Positions 1 through 6,874 of a stretch of DNA of 25,316 nucleotides are shown piece by piece. Position 1 is the first letter of the stretch, and every line of letters begins with the position of its first letter. The DNA lies in NCBI GenBank assembly GCA_023390785.1, contig JAEWCE010000126.1, positions 1 to 25,316 of the forward strand, in the 5' to 3' direction. The notes beneath the pieces are model-generated. The model worked only from the letters and a program-made list of their open reading frames with translations, ran no database searches and was not told the origin of the DNA. The DNA comes from Pseudomonadota bacterium (lineage in GTDB: Bacteria; Pseudomonadota; Alphaproteobacteria; Rhizobiales; Devosiaceae). The position numbers and the translations under genes were made by a program.

Positions 1-37
1 CACAGCCAACTCACACCTTGCACCAGCGGAGAGATGG

Positions 38-60
38 GTCCCCGCTTTCGCGGGGATGAC
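38..60. repeat. REP-like stem-loop
   Basis: TCCCCGC (39-45) and GCGGGGA (50-56) pair perfectly around a tttc loop, followed by TGACA. Short hairpins of this form are scattered between genes in many alphaproteobacterial genomes (family knowledge). No T-run follows on either strand, so an interspersed repeat is more likely than a terminator. Confidence 0.55.
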
Positions 61-650
61 ACTTGGTGATGCGTGCACGTATCGTGCCCACGACCTTCGC
101 GAGGAGGACACCCGGTGGTGCAAGGAATGGGCACCCCCGACACCTCTATCCCCGGCCTCACCCCCAATTTCCCCTTCCCCCACAAGCCCCTGCAATAAAT
201 CTGCTGTTCGCCAATCCACCTCCCTCAGCACCGGGTGTAGTCTCGATCCCATCCCCTCGCGGTTGCGAGATCATGACGAGTGATTTGCGGGGGGAGATCG
301 GTGTGGGTGGGGTGTCGACCCCATCCGGGCCGGTTCTGCCGGGAACCATGGGTGAGCCAATCCTGCACCCAGGGTCCGGGGAGGCCTCGAGGGTGTTGCC
401 ACCCGAAGGGCTCGGAGATGTGGGGCCAACTCGGCAAGACCCCGCACCTCGACGCTCTCCCCGCGCGCCGCAGTCAAGAGGCTGGTCGAAGGCAGTATCG
501 GTCGTAAACCCCGGTCGCGTGGCGAGGCTCCGGTCTCATTTCACGCCGACTACCGGCTCCGGGAGCGGAGCCTCGCCATGCCGCAGACCTGCGGCGCTGC
601 TCTTTGACATCGCCGGTCGGGCCGGTGGACGCGTCCGCTCGCCCTCAATT
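61..650. other. gene-free stretch before the ctrA terminator
   Basis: I see no convincing gene here. The open frames on both strands have compositionally biased, Pro/Arg/Gly-rich translations typical of non-coding GC-rich DNA, and none carries a recognisable domain. I also see no tRNA or rRNA. The stretch holds several small palindromes: TGGGGT-gtcg-ACCCCA at 308-323, the 13-bp inverted repeat at 520-578, and CCGCAG-ac-CTGCGG at 581-594. It could encode a small RNA or be decayed sequence. Confidence 0.5.
520..578. repeat. 13-bp perfect inverted repeat
   Basis: TGGCGAGGCTCCG at 520-532 is exactly complementary to CGGAGCCTCGCCA at 566-578, with a 33-nt spacer. No T-run follows on either strand. 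Its role is unknown: it may be the stem of a structured RNA or part of an intergenic mosaic repeat. Confidence 0.6.
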
Positions 651-672
651 CTGGATCGCCGATCCAGAAACG

Positions 673-698
673 AAAACCCCGGGAGCATTGTCCCGGGG
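673..698 (-). terminator. intrinsic terminator of ctrA
   Basis: CCCCGGGA (677-684) pairs with TCCCGGGG (691-698) around a 6-nt loop. Read on the minus strand the stem is followed by TTTT-CG-TTT. It lies 45 bp beyond the ctrA stop codon in the right orientation. A second hairpin, CTGGATC-gcc-GATCCAG, lies just beyond it at 651-667. Confidence 0.8.
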
Positions 699-742
699 CG
701 TCAGGCCTGCCGCAACTGCAGACTGATGTCGATCGCGTGCTG

Positions 743-1453
743 CTAGGCCACGCTGCTCTCGGCGAACACCTCGCCCTCGTCGGGTTCGCGCAGCACGTAG
801 CCGCGGCCCCAGACGGTCTCGATGTAGTTCTTGCCGCCCGTCGCCACGGAAAGCTTCTTGCGCAGCTTGCAGATGAACACGTCGATGATCTTGAGCTCGG
901 GCTCGTCCATGCCGCCATAGAGATGGTTGAGGAACATCTCCTTGGTCAGCGTCGTGCCCTTGCGCAGCGAGAGCAGCTCGAGCATCTGGTATTCCTTGCC
1001 GGTCAGGTGCACGCGCTGGGTCTGCACCTCCACCGTCTTGGTGTCGAGGTTGACCGTCAGGTCGCCGGTCTGGATCACCGATTGCGCATGGCCCTTGGAG
1101 CGGCGGACGATGGCGTGGATGCGGGCAACCAACTCGTCCTTGTGGAACGGCTTGGTCATGTAGTCGTCGGCGCCGAAGCCGAGGCCACGGACCTTGTCCT
1201 CGATGCCGGCGAGGCCGCTGAGGATCAGGATCGGGGTCTGCACCTTGGCGACACGGAGCGTGCGGAGCACCTCGTAGCCGCTCATGTCGGGCAGGTTCAG
1301 GTCAAGCAGGATGATGTCGTAGTCATACAACTTGCCGAGATCGACGCCCTCTTCACCGAGGTCCGTCGTGTACACGTTGAAACTTTCCGATTTGAGCATC
1401 AATTCGATGCTCTGCGCCGTCGCGCTGTCGTCCTCAATCAGGAGCACACGCAT
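743..1453 (-). CDS. ctrA: CtrA, cell-cycle response regulator
   Basis: An OmpR/PhoB-type DNA-binding response regulator of 236 aa. In alphaproteobacteria it binds TTAA-N7-TTAA sites and controls replication origin firing, division and flagellar genes. The receiver domain has the acidic pair E7-D8-D9, the phosphoacceptor D51 (in LLDLNLPDMSG) and the K of the KPFHKDEL switch. The C-terminal winged helix has the CtrA-specific KEYQMLELLSLRKG and YIETVWGRGYVLREP segments. The length matches the family. The C-terminus reads ...SSVA and so lacks the di-alanine end that directs Caulobacter CtrA to ClpXP. Its promoter region is shared with fliI and holds several GANTC (CcrM) sites, which suggests methylation-linked control. 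The ATG at 1453 is the natural start. Confidence 0.97.
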   Translation of the reverse strand: MRVLLIEDDSATAQSIELMLKSESFNVYTTDLGEEGVDLGKLYDYDIILLDLNLPDMSGYEVLRTLRVAKVQTPILILSGLAGIEDKVRGLGFGADDYMTKPFHKDELVARIHAIVRRSKGHAQSVIQTGDLTVNLDTKTVEVQTQRVHLTGKEYQMLELLSLRKGTTLTKEMFLNHLYGGMDEPELKIIDVFICKLRKKLSVATGGKNYIETVWGRGYVLREPDEGEVFAESSVA

Positions 1454-1834
1454 GCCGTTCCCCTTAAAGTCGTTCCTGCCTGGAACCGGGGAGGCCGCCT
1501 TTTGGCGCCACCCCTAACCGAACCCTACTGGATATGACTCAAACCTAACCGCCATTAGTTAACAAAGTTTAATTCTGATCCGCAATATGCAAAGCAATTG
1601 CTATGGCATCTTAACTAACATGTTGATTTCAAACGTTAAAACGAGGCAACCAAACTTAAGATTTTAGGTTAAGAAAGCCTTTTAATCGACTCTGGCGACT
1701 CAGGCTTACGGGGTTTTGGGCTGTGGAAAAGCCCGGGGCGCCGAGGCGCGCGCAAAGCGGGGCTCAAAGCCCATGGTTAACGCTTTTTGCTTAACGTTCG
1801 GTTACGTTTCCACGATGCGATTCGAGGACAGCCG
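1454..1834. promoter_or_regulatory. ctrA/fliI divergent control region
   Basis: This AT-rich island contains nine TTAA tetramers (1559, 1569, 1611, 1636, 1656, 1669, 1682, 1777, 1791) and four GANTC sites (1536-1540, 1688-1692, 1697-1701, 1819-1823). CtrA autoregulation and CcrM-dependent ctrA transcription are known in Caulobacter. No pair of TTAA cores has exact N7 spacing, so CtrA binding would need half-sites or imperfect boxes. Near-repeats GTTAACG (1776) and CTTAACG (1790) lie about 40-60 bp before the fliI start. Confidence 0.7.
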
Positions 1835-3157
1835 ATGCGGGCCCTGACCGCCGATATCGAGGCGATCGACGAGGTCGAAGTGTTCGGCCGGGTCAAGACG
1901 GTGCAAGGGCTGCTGATCGAGGTCGTCGGCCCGGTGCGCGAACTGCGCGTCGGCGGCCGCGTGCGCATCGAAACCACCGGCGGCGGTACCCTGCAAGCGG
2001 AGATCATCGGCTTCCGTGAAGGCCATGCGCTGTGCCTGCCCTACGGTCCGCTGACAGGGGTGCGGCTCGGCTGCAAAGCGGTGTTCCACAGGCACGACGG
2101 CGCGGTCTATCCCGGCGAGGCCTGGCTTGGGCGCGTGGTCAATGCCAATGGCGAACCGATCGACGGCAAGGGCCCGATCGCCCGGGGCATCGCCGGCTAT
2201 CCGTTGAAGCAGCAGCCGCTGCCGGCGCACGAACGGGCCCGGGTCGGCGCGCCGATGGACATGGGGGTCAGGGTGATGAACACCTTCACCACCATGTGCG
2301 AGGGCCAGCGCATGGGCATCTTTGCCGGCTCGGGCGTCGGCAAGTCGGTGCTGATGTCGATGCTGGTGCGCAACGCCACCGCCGACGTCGCCGTGGTCGG
2401 CCTGATCGGCGAGCGTGGCCGCGAGGTGCAGGAGTTCATCAGCGAATATCTGGGCGAAGCCGGTCTCAAGCGCGCCGTGGTGGTGGTGGCCACCTCGGAC
2501 GAGGCGGCGCTGATGCGGCGGCAGGCGGCCTATCTCACACTCACCCTCGCCGAATATTTCCGCGACCAGGGCCAGCGCGTCCTGTGCATGATGGACAGCC
2601 TCACGCGCTTTGCCATGGCGCAGCGCGAGATCGGTCTCGCCATCGGCGAGCCGCCCACCGCCAAGGGGTATCCGCCCACGGTGTTCACCGAGCTGCCGCG
2701 GCTGCTCGAGCGCGCCGGGCCGGGGTTGGTGAATTCGGGCAGCATTACGGGTCTATTTACCGTTTTAGTCGAAGGTGATGACCACAATGAACCCATTGCA
2801 GATGCCGTGCGCGGCATTTTGGACGGGCACATTGTGATGGAGCGGGCCATTGCCGAACGGGGACGTTATCCCGCCGTCAATGTGCTGAGATCCATCTCGC
2901 GCACGATGCCGGGATGCGTGCCCACCGCGGTGCGGCCGGTCCTGCAAAGGGCGCGGGAGTTCATGTCGGTGTACGCCGACATGGAGGAGCTGATCCGGCT
3001 GGGGGCTTACCGGAAGGGATCGGATCCGCAGGTCGATCGCGCCATCGCGCTCAACCCCGCCTTCGAGGCCTTCCTGGGCCAGCAGCGGGAGGAGCGCACC
3101 AGCATCGCCGACGGCTACACCATGCTGGAGGCGATTCTGGAGAAGGCGGGAAAATGA
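1835..3157 (+). CDS. fliI: FliI, flagellar export ATPase
   Basis: The F1-beta-like ATPase of the flagellar type III export apparatus, 440 aa, acting at the cytoplasmic face of the basal body with FliH and FliJ. Walker A is GSGVGKS at about residues 165-171. The Walker B strand VLCMMDS ends near residue 254 and is followed by LTRFAMAQREIGLAIGEPP, which is diagnostic of FliI/type III ATPases. I chose the ATG at 1835, preceded by GAGGA at good spacing. A TTG at 1787 is in frame, but it lies inside a TTAACG repeat region that looks regulatory. fliJ follows 44 bp downstream. Its partner fliH is in the fliF operon about 10 kb away. Confidence 0.95.
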   Translation: MRALTADIEAIDEVEVFGRVKTVQGLLIEVVGPVRELRVGGRVRIETTGGGTLQAEIIGFREGHALCLPYGPLTGVRLGCKAVFHRHDGAVYPGEAWLGRVVNANGEPIDGKGPIARGIAGYPLKQQPLPAHERARVGAPMDMGVRVMNTFTTMCEGQRMGIFAGSGVGKSVLMSMLVRNATADVAVVGLIGERGREVQEFISEYLGEAGLKRAVVVVATSDEAALMRRQAAYLTLTLAEYFRDQGQRVLCMMDSLTRFAMAQREIGLAIGEPPTAKGYPPTVFTELPRLLERAGPGLVNSGSITGLFTVLVEGDDHNEPIADAVRGILDGHIVMERAIAERGRYPAVNVLRSISRTMPGCVPTAVRPVLQRAREFMSVYADMEELIRLGAYRKGSDPQVDRAIALNPAFEAFLGQQREERTSIADGYTMLEAILEKAGK

Positions 3158-3158
3158 C

Positions 3159-3199
3159 CTTGTACGTGGTCAGTGACTTGAGTGTGTAAGGAGTACAAG
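3159..3199 (+). promoter_or_regulatory. hairpin at the fliJ ribosome binding site
   Basis: CTTGTAC (3159-3165), just after the fliI stop, is complementary to GTACAAG (3193-3199), just before the fliJ ATG at 3202. The Shine-Dalgarno AAGGAG (3188-3193) abuts and partly enters the right arm. If folded, the stem would restrict fliJ initiation and could couple it to fliI translation. Confidence 0.4.
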
Positions 3200-3201
3200 T
3201 C

Positions 3202-3612
3202 ATGAAGTCGCGCAGCGAGAGCCTGATCCGGCTCAAGAAGTTCCAGGTCGACGAGAAGCGTCGCCAGGTTGCGCAGATCGAGATGATGATTGCCGATTTC
3301 GAGCGCATGGCGTCCGAACTCGACCAGCAGATCGAAATCGAACAGCAAAAGACCGGCATCTCGGACGTGGCGCACTTCGCCTATTCGACCTTCGCAAAGG
3401 CGGCGATGGCGCGGCGCGACAATTTGCTGGCGTCGGCGGCCGACATGCGCGACCAGCTCGAAGCTGCCCAGGATGCGCTCGCCGAAGCGGTCGAGGACCT
3501 CAAGAAGGTCGAGCTGCTCGACCAGCGCGAGCATGGCCGCGAGATGGCGGAAGAGGCCAAGGCCGAGCAGGCCGAGTACGACGAGATCGGACGCCTGCGG
3601 CATCGCCGCTGA
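3202..3612 (+). CDS. fliJ: FliJ, flagellar export chaperone/stalk
   Basis: A 136-aa, highly charged, Leu/Glu/Lys/Gln-rich protein predicted to form one long coiled coil, directly downstream of fliI. FliJ forms the central stalk of the FliI hexamer and escorts export substrates. The sequence identity of FliJ is low across species, so the call rests on the opening SRSESLIRLKKFQVDEKRRQ, the helical heptad pattern throughout, the family-typical length and the fliI-fliJ synteny. AAGGAG precedes the ATG. The end converges on an acetyltransferase gene 44 bp away, with only a weak GC hairpin between. Confidence 0.88.
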   Translation: MKSRSESLIRLKKFQVDEKRRQVAQIEMMIADFERMASELDQQIEIEQQKTGISDVAHFAYSTFAKAAMARRDNLLASAADMRDQLEAAQDALAEAVEDLKKVELLDQREHGREMAEEAKAEQAEYDEIGRLRHRR

Positions 3613-3656
3613 CCGCGCCGCCATCGCGTCCGAAGGGCGCCGCCGGCGCGTGTCGT

Positions 3657-4088
3657 TCAGTATGTCTTCATCGTGCGGTGTCGGATGCCGCTGATCACGA
3701 CCTCATCGCCGAACGCGGAAAAGCCGAGCTTTTCGTAAAGCCCGACCTTGTCGAGCTGGGCCGTCAGCGCGAAGCGCGTCTCGCCGGCAGCGCGCGCCTG
3801 CGCCATGGCGCACAGCATCATCGCCTTGGCGATGCCCTGGCCGCGCCGGTCACGCCGCACCGCCACCCGGCCGAACTTGCTGTGCTCGGGCAGCGTCTGC
3901 AGGCGCAGCGTGCCGACGACGTCGCCGTCGACGATCGCCACCACATGGACGGACGTCGCGTCGTGGGCATCGCGTTCCAGCGCCTCGGGCACCTTCTGCT
4001 CGATGACGAACACGTCGTGGCGGACGGCGAGGGCAAGCCGGCCCAGGTCGGAGGCGATGGGAACGGCGACAATCAGGGGGTCGGACAT
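3657..4088 (-). CDS. GNAT-family N-acetyltransferase
   Basis: A 143-aa single-domain GNAT protein of the ElaA-like group. The acetyl-CoA loop is RRDRRGQGIAKAMM at about residues 77-90 (R/Q-x-x-G-x-G/A). An FVIEQKVP segment near the N-terminus and LYEKLGFSAFGDE near the C-terminus are typical of the fold. The substrate cannot be told from sequence. I start it at MSDPLIV (ATG at 4088) because the open frame upstream to 4160 runs through the neighbouring gene's terminator. It lies downstream of the PRC-barrel gene on the same strand but is separated by that terminator, so it is probably transcribed separately. It is convergent with fliJ. Confidence 0.85.
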   Translation of the reverse strand: MSDPLIVAVPIASDLGRLALAVRHDVFVIEQKVPEALERDAHDATSVHVVAIVDGDVVGTLRLQTLPEHSKFGRVAVRRDRRGQGIAKAMMLCAMAQARAAGETRFALTAQLDKVGLYEKLGFSAFGDEVVISGIRHRTMKTY

Positions 4089-4132
4089 GGCAAGGCTCGG
4101 CGGAGACGCCGGGACCACATCATTCCGTCGCG

Positions 4133-4166
4133 CAAAAAGAAAGGGCCCATGCCGTAGCACGGGCCC
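4133..4166 (-). terminator. strong intrinsic terminator of the PRC-barrel gene
   Basis: On the minus strand, GGGCCCGTGC and GCATGGGCCC form a 10-bp stem (one G-T pair) closed by a TACG tetraloop and followed by TTTCTTTTTG. It lies about 20 bp beyond the stop of the PRC-barrel gene. Confidence 0.88.
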
Positions 4167-4187
4167 AGGTCAGGGAGCGCGCGGTGG

Positions 4188-4883
4188 CTACATGGCCGCC
4201 GAGCTGCTGGCAGGAGCGGTCGACGCCGGTGCCGGTGCGGTCGAATCCGTCGCAGGGGCATTCGACGCCGGGGCGTTCGAGGCATTGGGCTGATCGTCGA
4301 CGGTCTGGAAGTCCGGAGCGTTGGTCAGATCGTCCTTGGTGGTCTGGAGCACGAAGCGCTCGGTGTTGTCGGCCGCAACGACCCACTGCAGCGCGGAATA
4401 GTCCACGGCGACCTGCTTCTCGCCGATGCCCAAGAAGCCGCCGACACCCAGCACGACCGCCGCAATGGTGCCGTCCTCGTTGATCACGATGTCCGAAATC
4501 TTGCCGAGGTTGTTGGCGTCGGCGGCGGTGCCGTCATAGACGGGCGAGCCGATGATTTTGGTCGCCAGCTTGTCGGTGTCGACGCGGGTGTAACCCGATA
4601 GAATGTCGACAGGCTGGCGCGGCGCCGGCGTCGCCATCATCGAGGATTCCATCGAGCTCGCAGTCGACATCTGCGACGACATGGCGGAGCTTTCCATCGC
4701 CGACGACGGCATCGCCGACGTTTCGGTGGAGCTCGAAGCCGAGGTGTCGGCCGGAGCCGAGCTTTCCATCGCGGACGATGAGGCCATCATCGATGAGTCC
4801 ATGGCGGACGAAGACGACTGGGCAAAAGCGCCGCCGATCAGCACCGCGCTCAGCGCCGTGCTGGCCATAAGAAGCCGGATCAT
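4188..4883 (-). CDS. exported PRC-barrel protein with Ser/Met-rich region
   Basis: A 231-aa protein in four parts. Residues 1-21 are a Sec signal peptide ending AFA|Q. Residues 22-86 are low-complexity Ser/Ala/Met with repeated S-A-M-E/D-S-S motifs and about eleven Met. Residues 92-190 are a PRC-barrel-like domain (GSPVYDGTAADANNLGKISD, then EDGTIAAVVLGVGGFLGIGEKQVAV). Residues 191-231 are an Ala/Ser/Pro/Asn tail. PRC-barrel domains bind partners or ligands, and exported ones are common in rhizobia, often stress-induced. The role is unknown. It is monocistronic, with AGGAGA five bases before the ATG, an EcfG-like promoter upstream and a strong terminator downstream. Confidence 0.85.
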   Translation of the reverse strand: MIRLLMASTALSAVLIGGAFAQSSSSAMDSSMMASSSAMESSAPADTSASSSTETSAMPSSAMESSAMSSQMSTASSMESSMMATPAPRQPVDILSGYTRVDTDKLATKIIGSPVYDGTAADANNLGKISDIVINEDGTIAAVVLGVGGFLGIGEKQVAVDYSALQWVVAADNTERFVLQTTKDDLTNAPDFQTVDDQPNASNAPASNAPATDSTAPAPASTAPASSSAAM

Positions 4884-4928
4884 TGTTCTCTCCTATGTGA
4901 TTGCCCGCAGGGCGGGGTTCAAAGCGAC

Positions 4929-4953
4929 AACTTTCCGGAGGCGGAGCTGTTCC
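4929..4953 (-). promoter_or_regulatory. EcfG-type general-stress promoter
   Basis: On the minus strand GGAAC (4953-4949), then 16 nt, then AGTT (4932-4929). This matches the alphaproteobacterial sigma-EcfG consensus GGAAC-N16/17-cGTT except for one base. A start site near 4922 would leave a 5' UTR of about 40 nt with a good ribosome binding site before the PRC-barrel ATG. GGAAC is also part of the palindrome GTTCCAC-N9-GTGGAAC (4949-4971). Confidence 0.55.
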
Positions 4954-4979
4954 ACGGAATTTTTGTGGAACCAAATCGG

Positions 4980-5011
4980 GTTCTTCTGCCGCGCTGGTGG
5001 GGCAGAAAAAC
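4980..5011 (+). promoter_or_regulatory. inverted repeat upstream of sdaA
   Basis: GTTCTTCTGCC (4980-4990) and GGCAGAAAAAC (5001-5011) pair over 11 bp with one mismatch around a 10-nt loop. It ends 16 bp before the sdaA GTG start. It could be an operator or a 5'-UTR hairpin controlling sdaA. No long T-run follows, so it is not an obvious terminator. Confidence 0.4.
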
Positions 5012-5027
5012 ATGCTAGAGTGACGCC

Positions 5028-6401
5028 GTGTTTCTATCGGTCTTCGACATCTTCAAGATCGGCATCGGTCCCTCGTCCTCGCACACGATGGGACCGATGC
5101 TTGCCGCGGCGCGGTTCCTCGCGCTGGTCTCGTCGCGGTCGCTTCCGCCGGAACCCTTGTCGCTTGCGTGCCGACTCTACGGGTCGCTCGCCTACACGGG
5201 GGAAGGGCACGGCACCATTCGGGCGGTGCTCTGCGGGCTGTGCGGTATGGTGCCGGCAAGCTACGATCGTACAGAAGCCGACGCCGCCTTGGCTCAGCTG
5301 GCCAAATCGGAAACCGTTCGGTTGCCAAATGGCCGGCGCTTGCGGCTCAGTCCACAGGCGGTGACCGTCGAAAAGGGCCAGAGGCTGCCGCCGCATCCCA
5401 ATGGAATGACATTCATCCTGCGTACTGATGAAGGCGAGGAGATCATCGCCGAAAGTTACTATTCGATCGGCGGCGGATTCGTGCTCACGGCCGAGGAAAT
5501 GGCGGCCGGACCGGCCAGGCCGAGCGACGCGGGCGTGCCCTATCCATTCGATACCGCGGCGCAGATGCTCGCGATGGGCGAGGCGTCGGGGCTCAGCATT
5601 GCCGACATGAAGCGTGCCAATGAGGCTGCAAGCGGCGGCGACGATCTCGACCGGCGTCTCATGGCTATCTGGGACGCGATGGATAGGTGCATCGACCGCG
5701 GGCTCAGTTCCGAAGGAGTGCTGCCGGGCGGCCTCAATGTGCCGCGGCGCGCCAAGGGTCTCAACGACAAGCTGCACCTGCGCAGCGGGGCCAACGATGC
5801 CCCGCTGCATTCGGCGGTCGACTGGCTGCAGGCTTATGCCATGGCCGTCAACGAGGAGAACGCGGCCGGCGGACAGGTGGTGACGGCTCCGACCAACGGT
5901 GCGGCGGGCGTCATTCCGGCGGTGATCCGCTATTACCTCGACCTGGTGCCGGGCGCCTCCCGCGACCGGGTGCCCGAGATGCTGCTGACGGCGGCGGCGA
6001 TTGGCGGCCTGATCAAATACAACGCCTCGATCTCGGGAGCGGAGGTCGGGTGTCAGGGCGAGGTTGGCTCGGCGTCGGCGATGGCCGCCGCGGCGCTTTG
6101 CGCCGTGCTCGGGGGTAGCAACATGCAGATCGAGAATGCCGCCGAGATTGCGCTCGAGCATCATCTGGGCATGACCTGCGACCCGGTGCGCGGACTGGTG
6201 CAGGTGCCGTGCATCGAGCGCAACGGCATGGGCGCGGTGAAGGCCGTGGCTGCGGCTTCGCTGGCATCGCTGGGTGACGGTCGCCATATCGTGCCGCTCG
6301 ATGCCGCCATCGAGACGATGCGCCAGACCGGACGCGACATGGACGAGCGCTACAAGGAAACCAGCCTCGGCGGGTTGAGCGTCAGCCTGCCGGAATGCTG
6401 A
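5028..6401 (+). CDS. sdaA: L-serine ammonia-lyase (iron-sulfur, single chain)
   Basis: Converts L-serine to pyruvate and ammonia with a [4Fe-4S] cluster in the cytoplasm. It is 457 aa, the usual size of the fused two-domain type. The start MFLSVFDIFKIGIGPSSSHTMGPM is canonical and fixes the GTG at 5028. Cluster cysteines are C342 (GAEVGCQGEVG), C384 (MTCDPVRG) and C395 (QVPCIERNG), and the very last residue is Cys (C457). This matches the Legionella-type enzyme, where the C-terminal Cys sits in the active site as a removable fourth ligand. No serine or glycine gene lies nearby. It is convergent, stop next to stop, with the small membrane protein at 6403. Confidence 0.96.
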   Translation: MFLSVFDIFKIGIGPSSSHTMGPMLAAARFLALVSSRSLPPEPLSLACRLYGSLAYTGEGHGTIRAVLCGLCGMVPASYDRTEADAALAQLAKSETVRLPNGRRLRLSPQAVTVEKGQRLPPHPNGMTFILRTDEGEEIIAESYYSIGGGFVLTAEEMAAGPARPSDAGVPYPFDTAAQMLAMGEASGLSIADMKRANEAASGGDDLDRRLMAIWDAMDRCIDRGLSSEGVLPGGLNVPRRAKGLNDKLHLRSGANDAPLHSAVDWLQAYAMAVNEENAAGGQVVTAPTNGAAGVIPAVIRYYLDLVPGASRDRVPEMLLTAAAIGGLIKYNASISGAEVGCQGEVGSASAMAAAALCAVLGGSNMQIENAAEIALEHHLGMTCDPVRGLVQVPCIERNGMGAVKAVAAASLASLGDGRHIVPLDAAIETMRQTGRDMDERYKETSLGGLSVSLPEC

Positions 6402-6402
6402 G

Positions 6403-6813
6403 TTACAATCCCAGCATGTCCTTGATGAACAGGACGTCGATGCCAATGGTCCCGACCACGGTCGCCATGTACCATGGGGCCAGCAGCACCCAGGCCACCG
6501 TGCGGCCAAGTTTCCGGCTGCGGGGCTCATCCGGTTCGTCGTCGGCTATCGGGCGTGGCGTTCGCAGGTTCTGGTTGCTGGCGGGTCGGGGTTTCAGCCG
6601 GCCCCGCTCCTCGGGGTCGATCGCGGGAGCGGCAGCATCGCGTGGGAGGGTGGGCAGAGGCGGGGCGCCGCGCCTGGGGGTGCGGGCTGCTTCCGACGCG
6701 AGGCGAACGGCATCCTCCCGGTAGAATCCGCCGGTGGTCTTGGGTTTGACGTCTAACACTTCCGCCCCGACGCAGTCCGCCACTTCGGCTAGTGAAAGCA
6801 TCGGCGCAGGCAT
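6403..6813 (-). CDS. small single-TM protein, unknown function
   Basis: About 136 aa, not recognised. There is a short structured N-terminus (MLSLAEVADCVGAEVLDVKPKTTGG, which looks like a conserved helix-turn-helix-sized segment), then a Pro/Arg/Glu-rich disordered middle. One hydrophobic segment lies close to the C-terminus (VAWVLLAPWYMATVVGTIG), leaving a short end IDVLFIKDMLGL. The orientation is probably N-in. The start is uncertain: GTG at 6825, ATG at 6813 or ATG at 6801, none with a clear ribosome binding site. It follows the metallopeptidase gene on the same strand by about 60 bp, so it may be co-transcribed with it. Confidence 0.65.
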   Translation of the reverse strand: MPAPMLSLAEVADCVGAEVLDVKPKTTGGFYREDAVRLASEAARTPRRGAPPLPTLPRDAAAPAIDPEERGRLKPRPASNQNLRTPRPIADDEPDEPRSRKLGRTVAWVLLAPWYMATVVGTIGIDVLFIKDMLGL

Positions 6814-6874
6814 TAGTAAACCCACGAGGTAGGGGGCAATTACCGCTAATCCACTGCTTCGCGCATGATGCCCG

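Noticed and set aside
581..594. CCGCAG-ac-CTGCGG as a terminator or operator
   Set aside because: A two-base loop is too tight for a good hairpin and no T-run follows; it may be part of a dispersed repeat.
63..746. 227-codon forward frame in the left end
   Set aside because: Pro/Arg/Gly-rich translation without a domain; it runs through palindromes and the ctrA terminator.
1559..1685. Canonical CtrA boxes at ctrA
   Set aside because: The TTAA cores there have spacings of 6 or 9 nt, never exactly 7, so I report them only as a cluster.
5034..6530. 498-codon open frame antisense to sdaA
   Set aside because: The sense strand encodes a canonical serine dehydratase end to end. The antisense translation is Arg/His-rich with no domain, a common effect of high GC codon bias.
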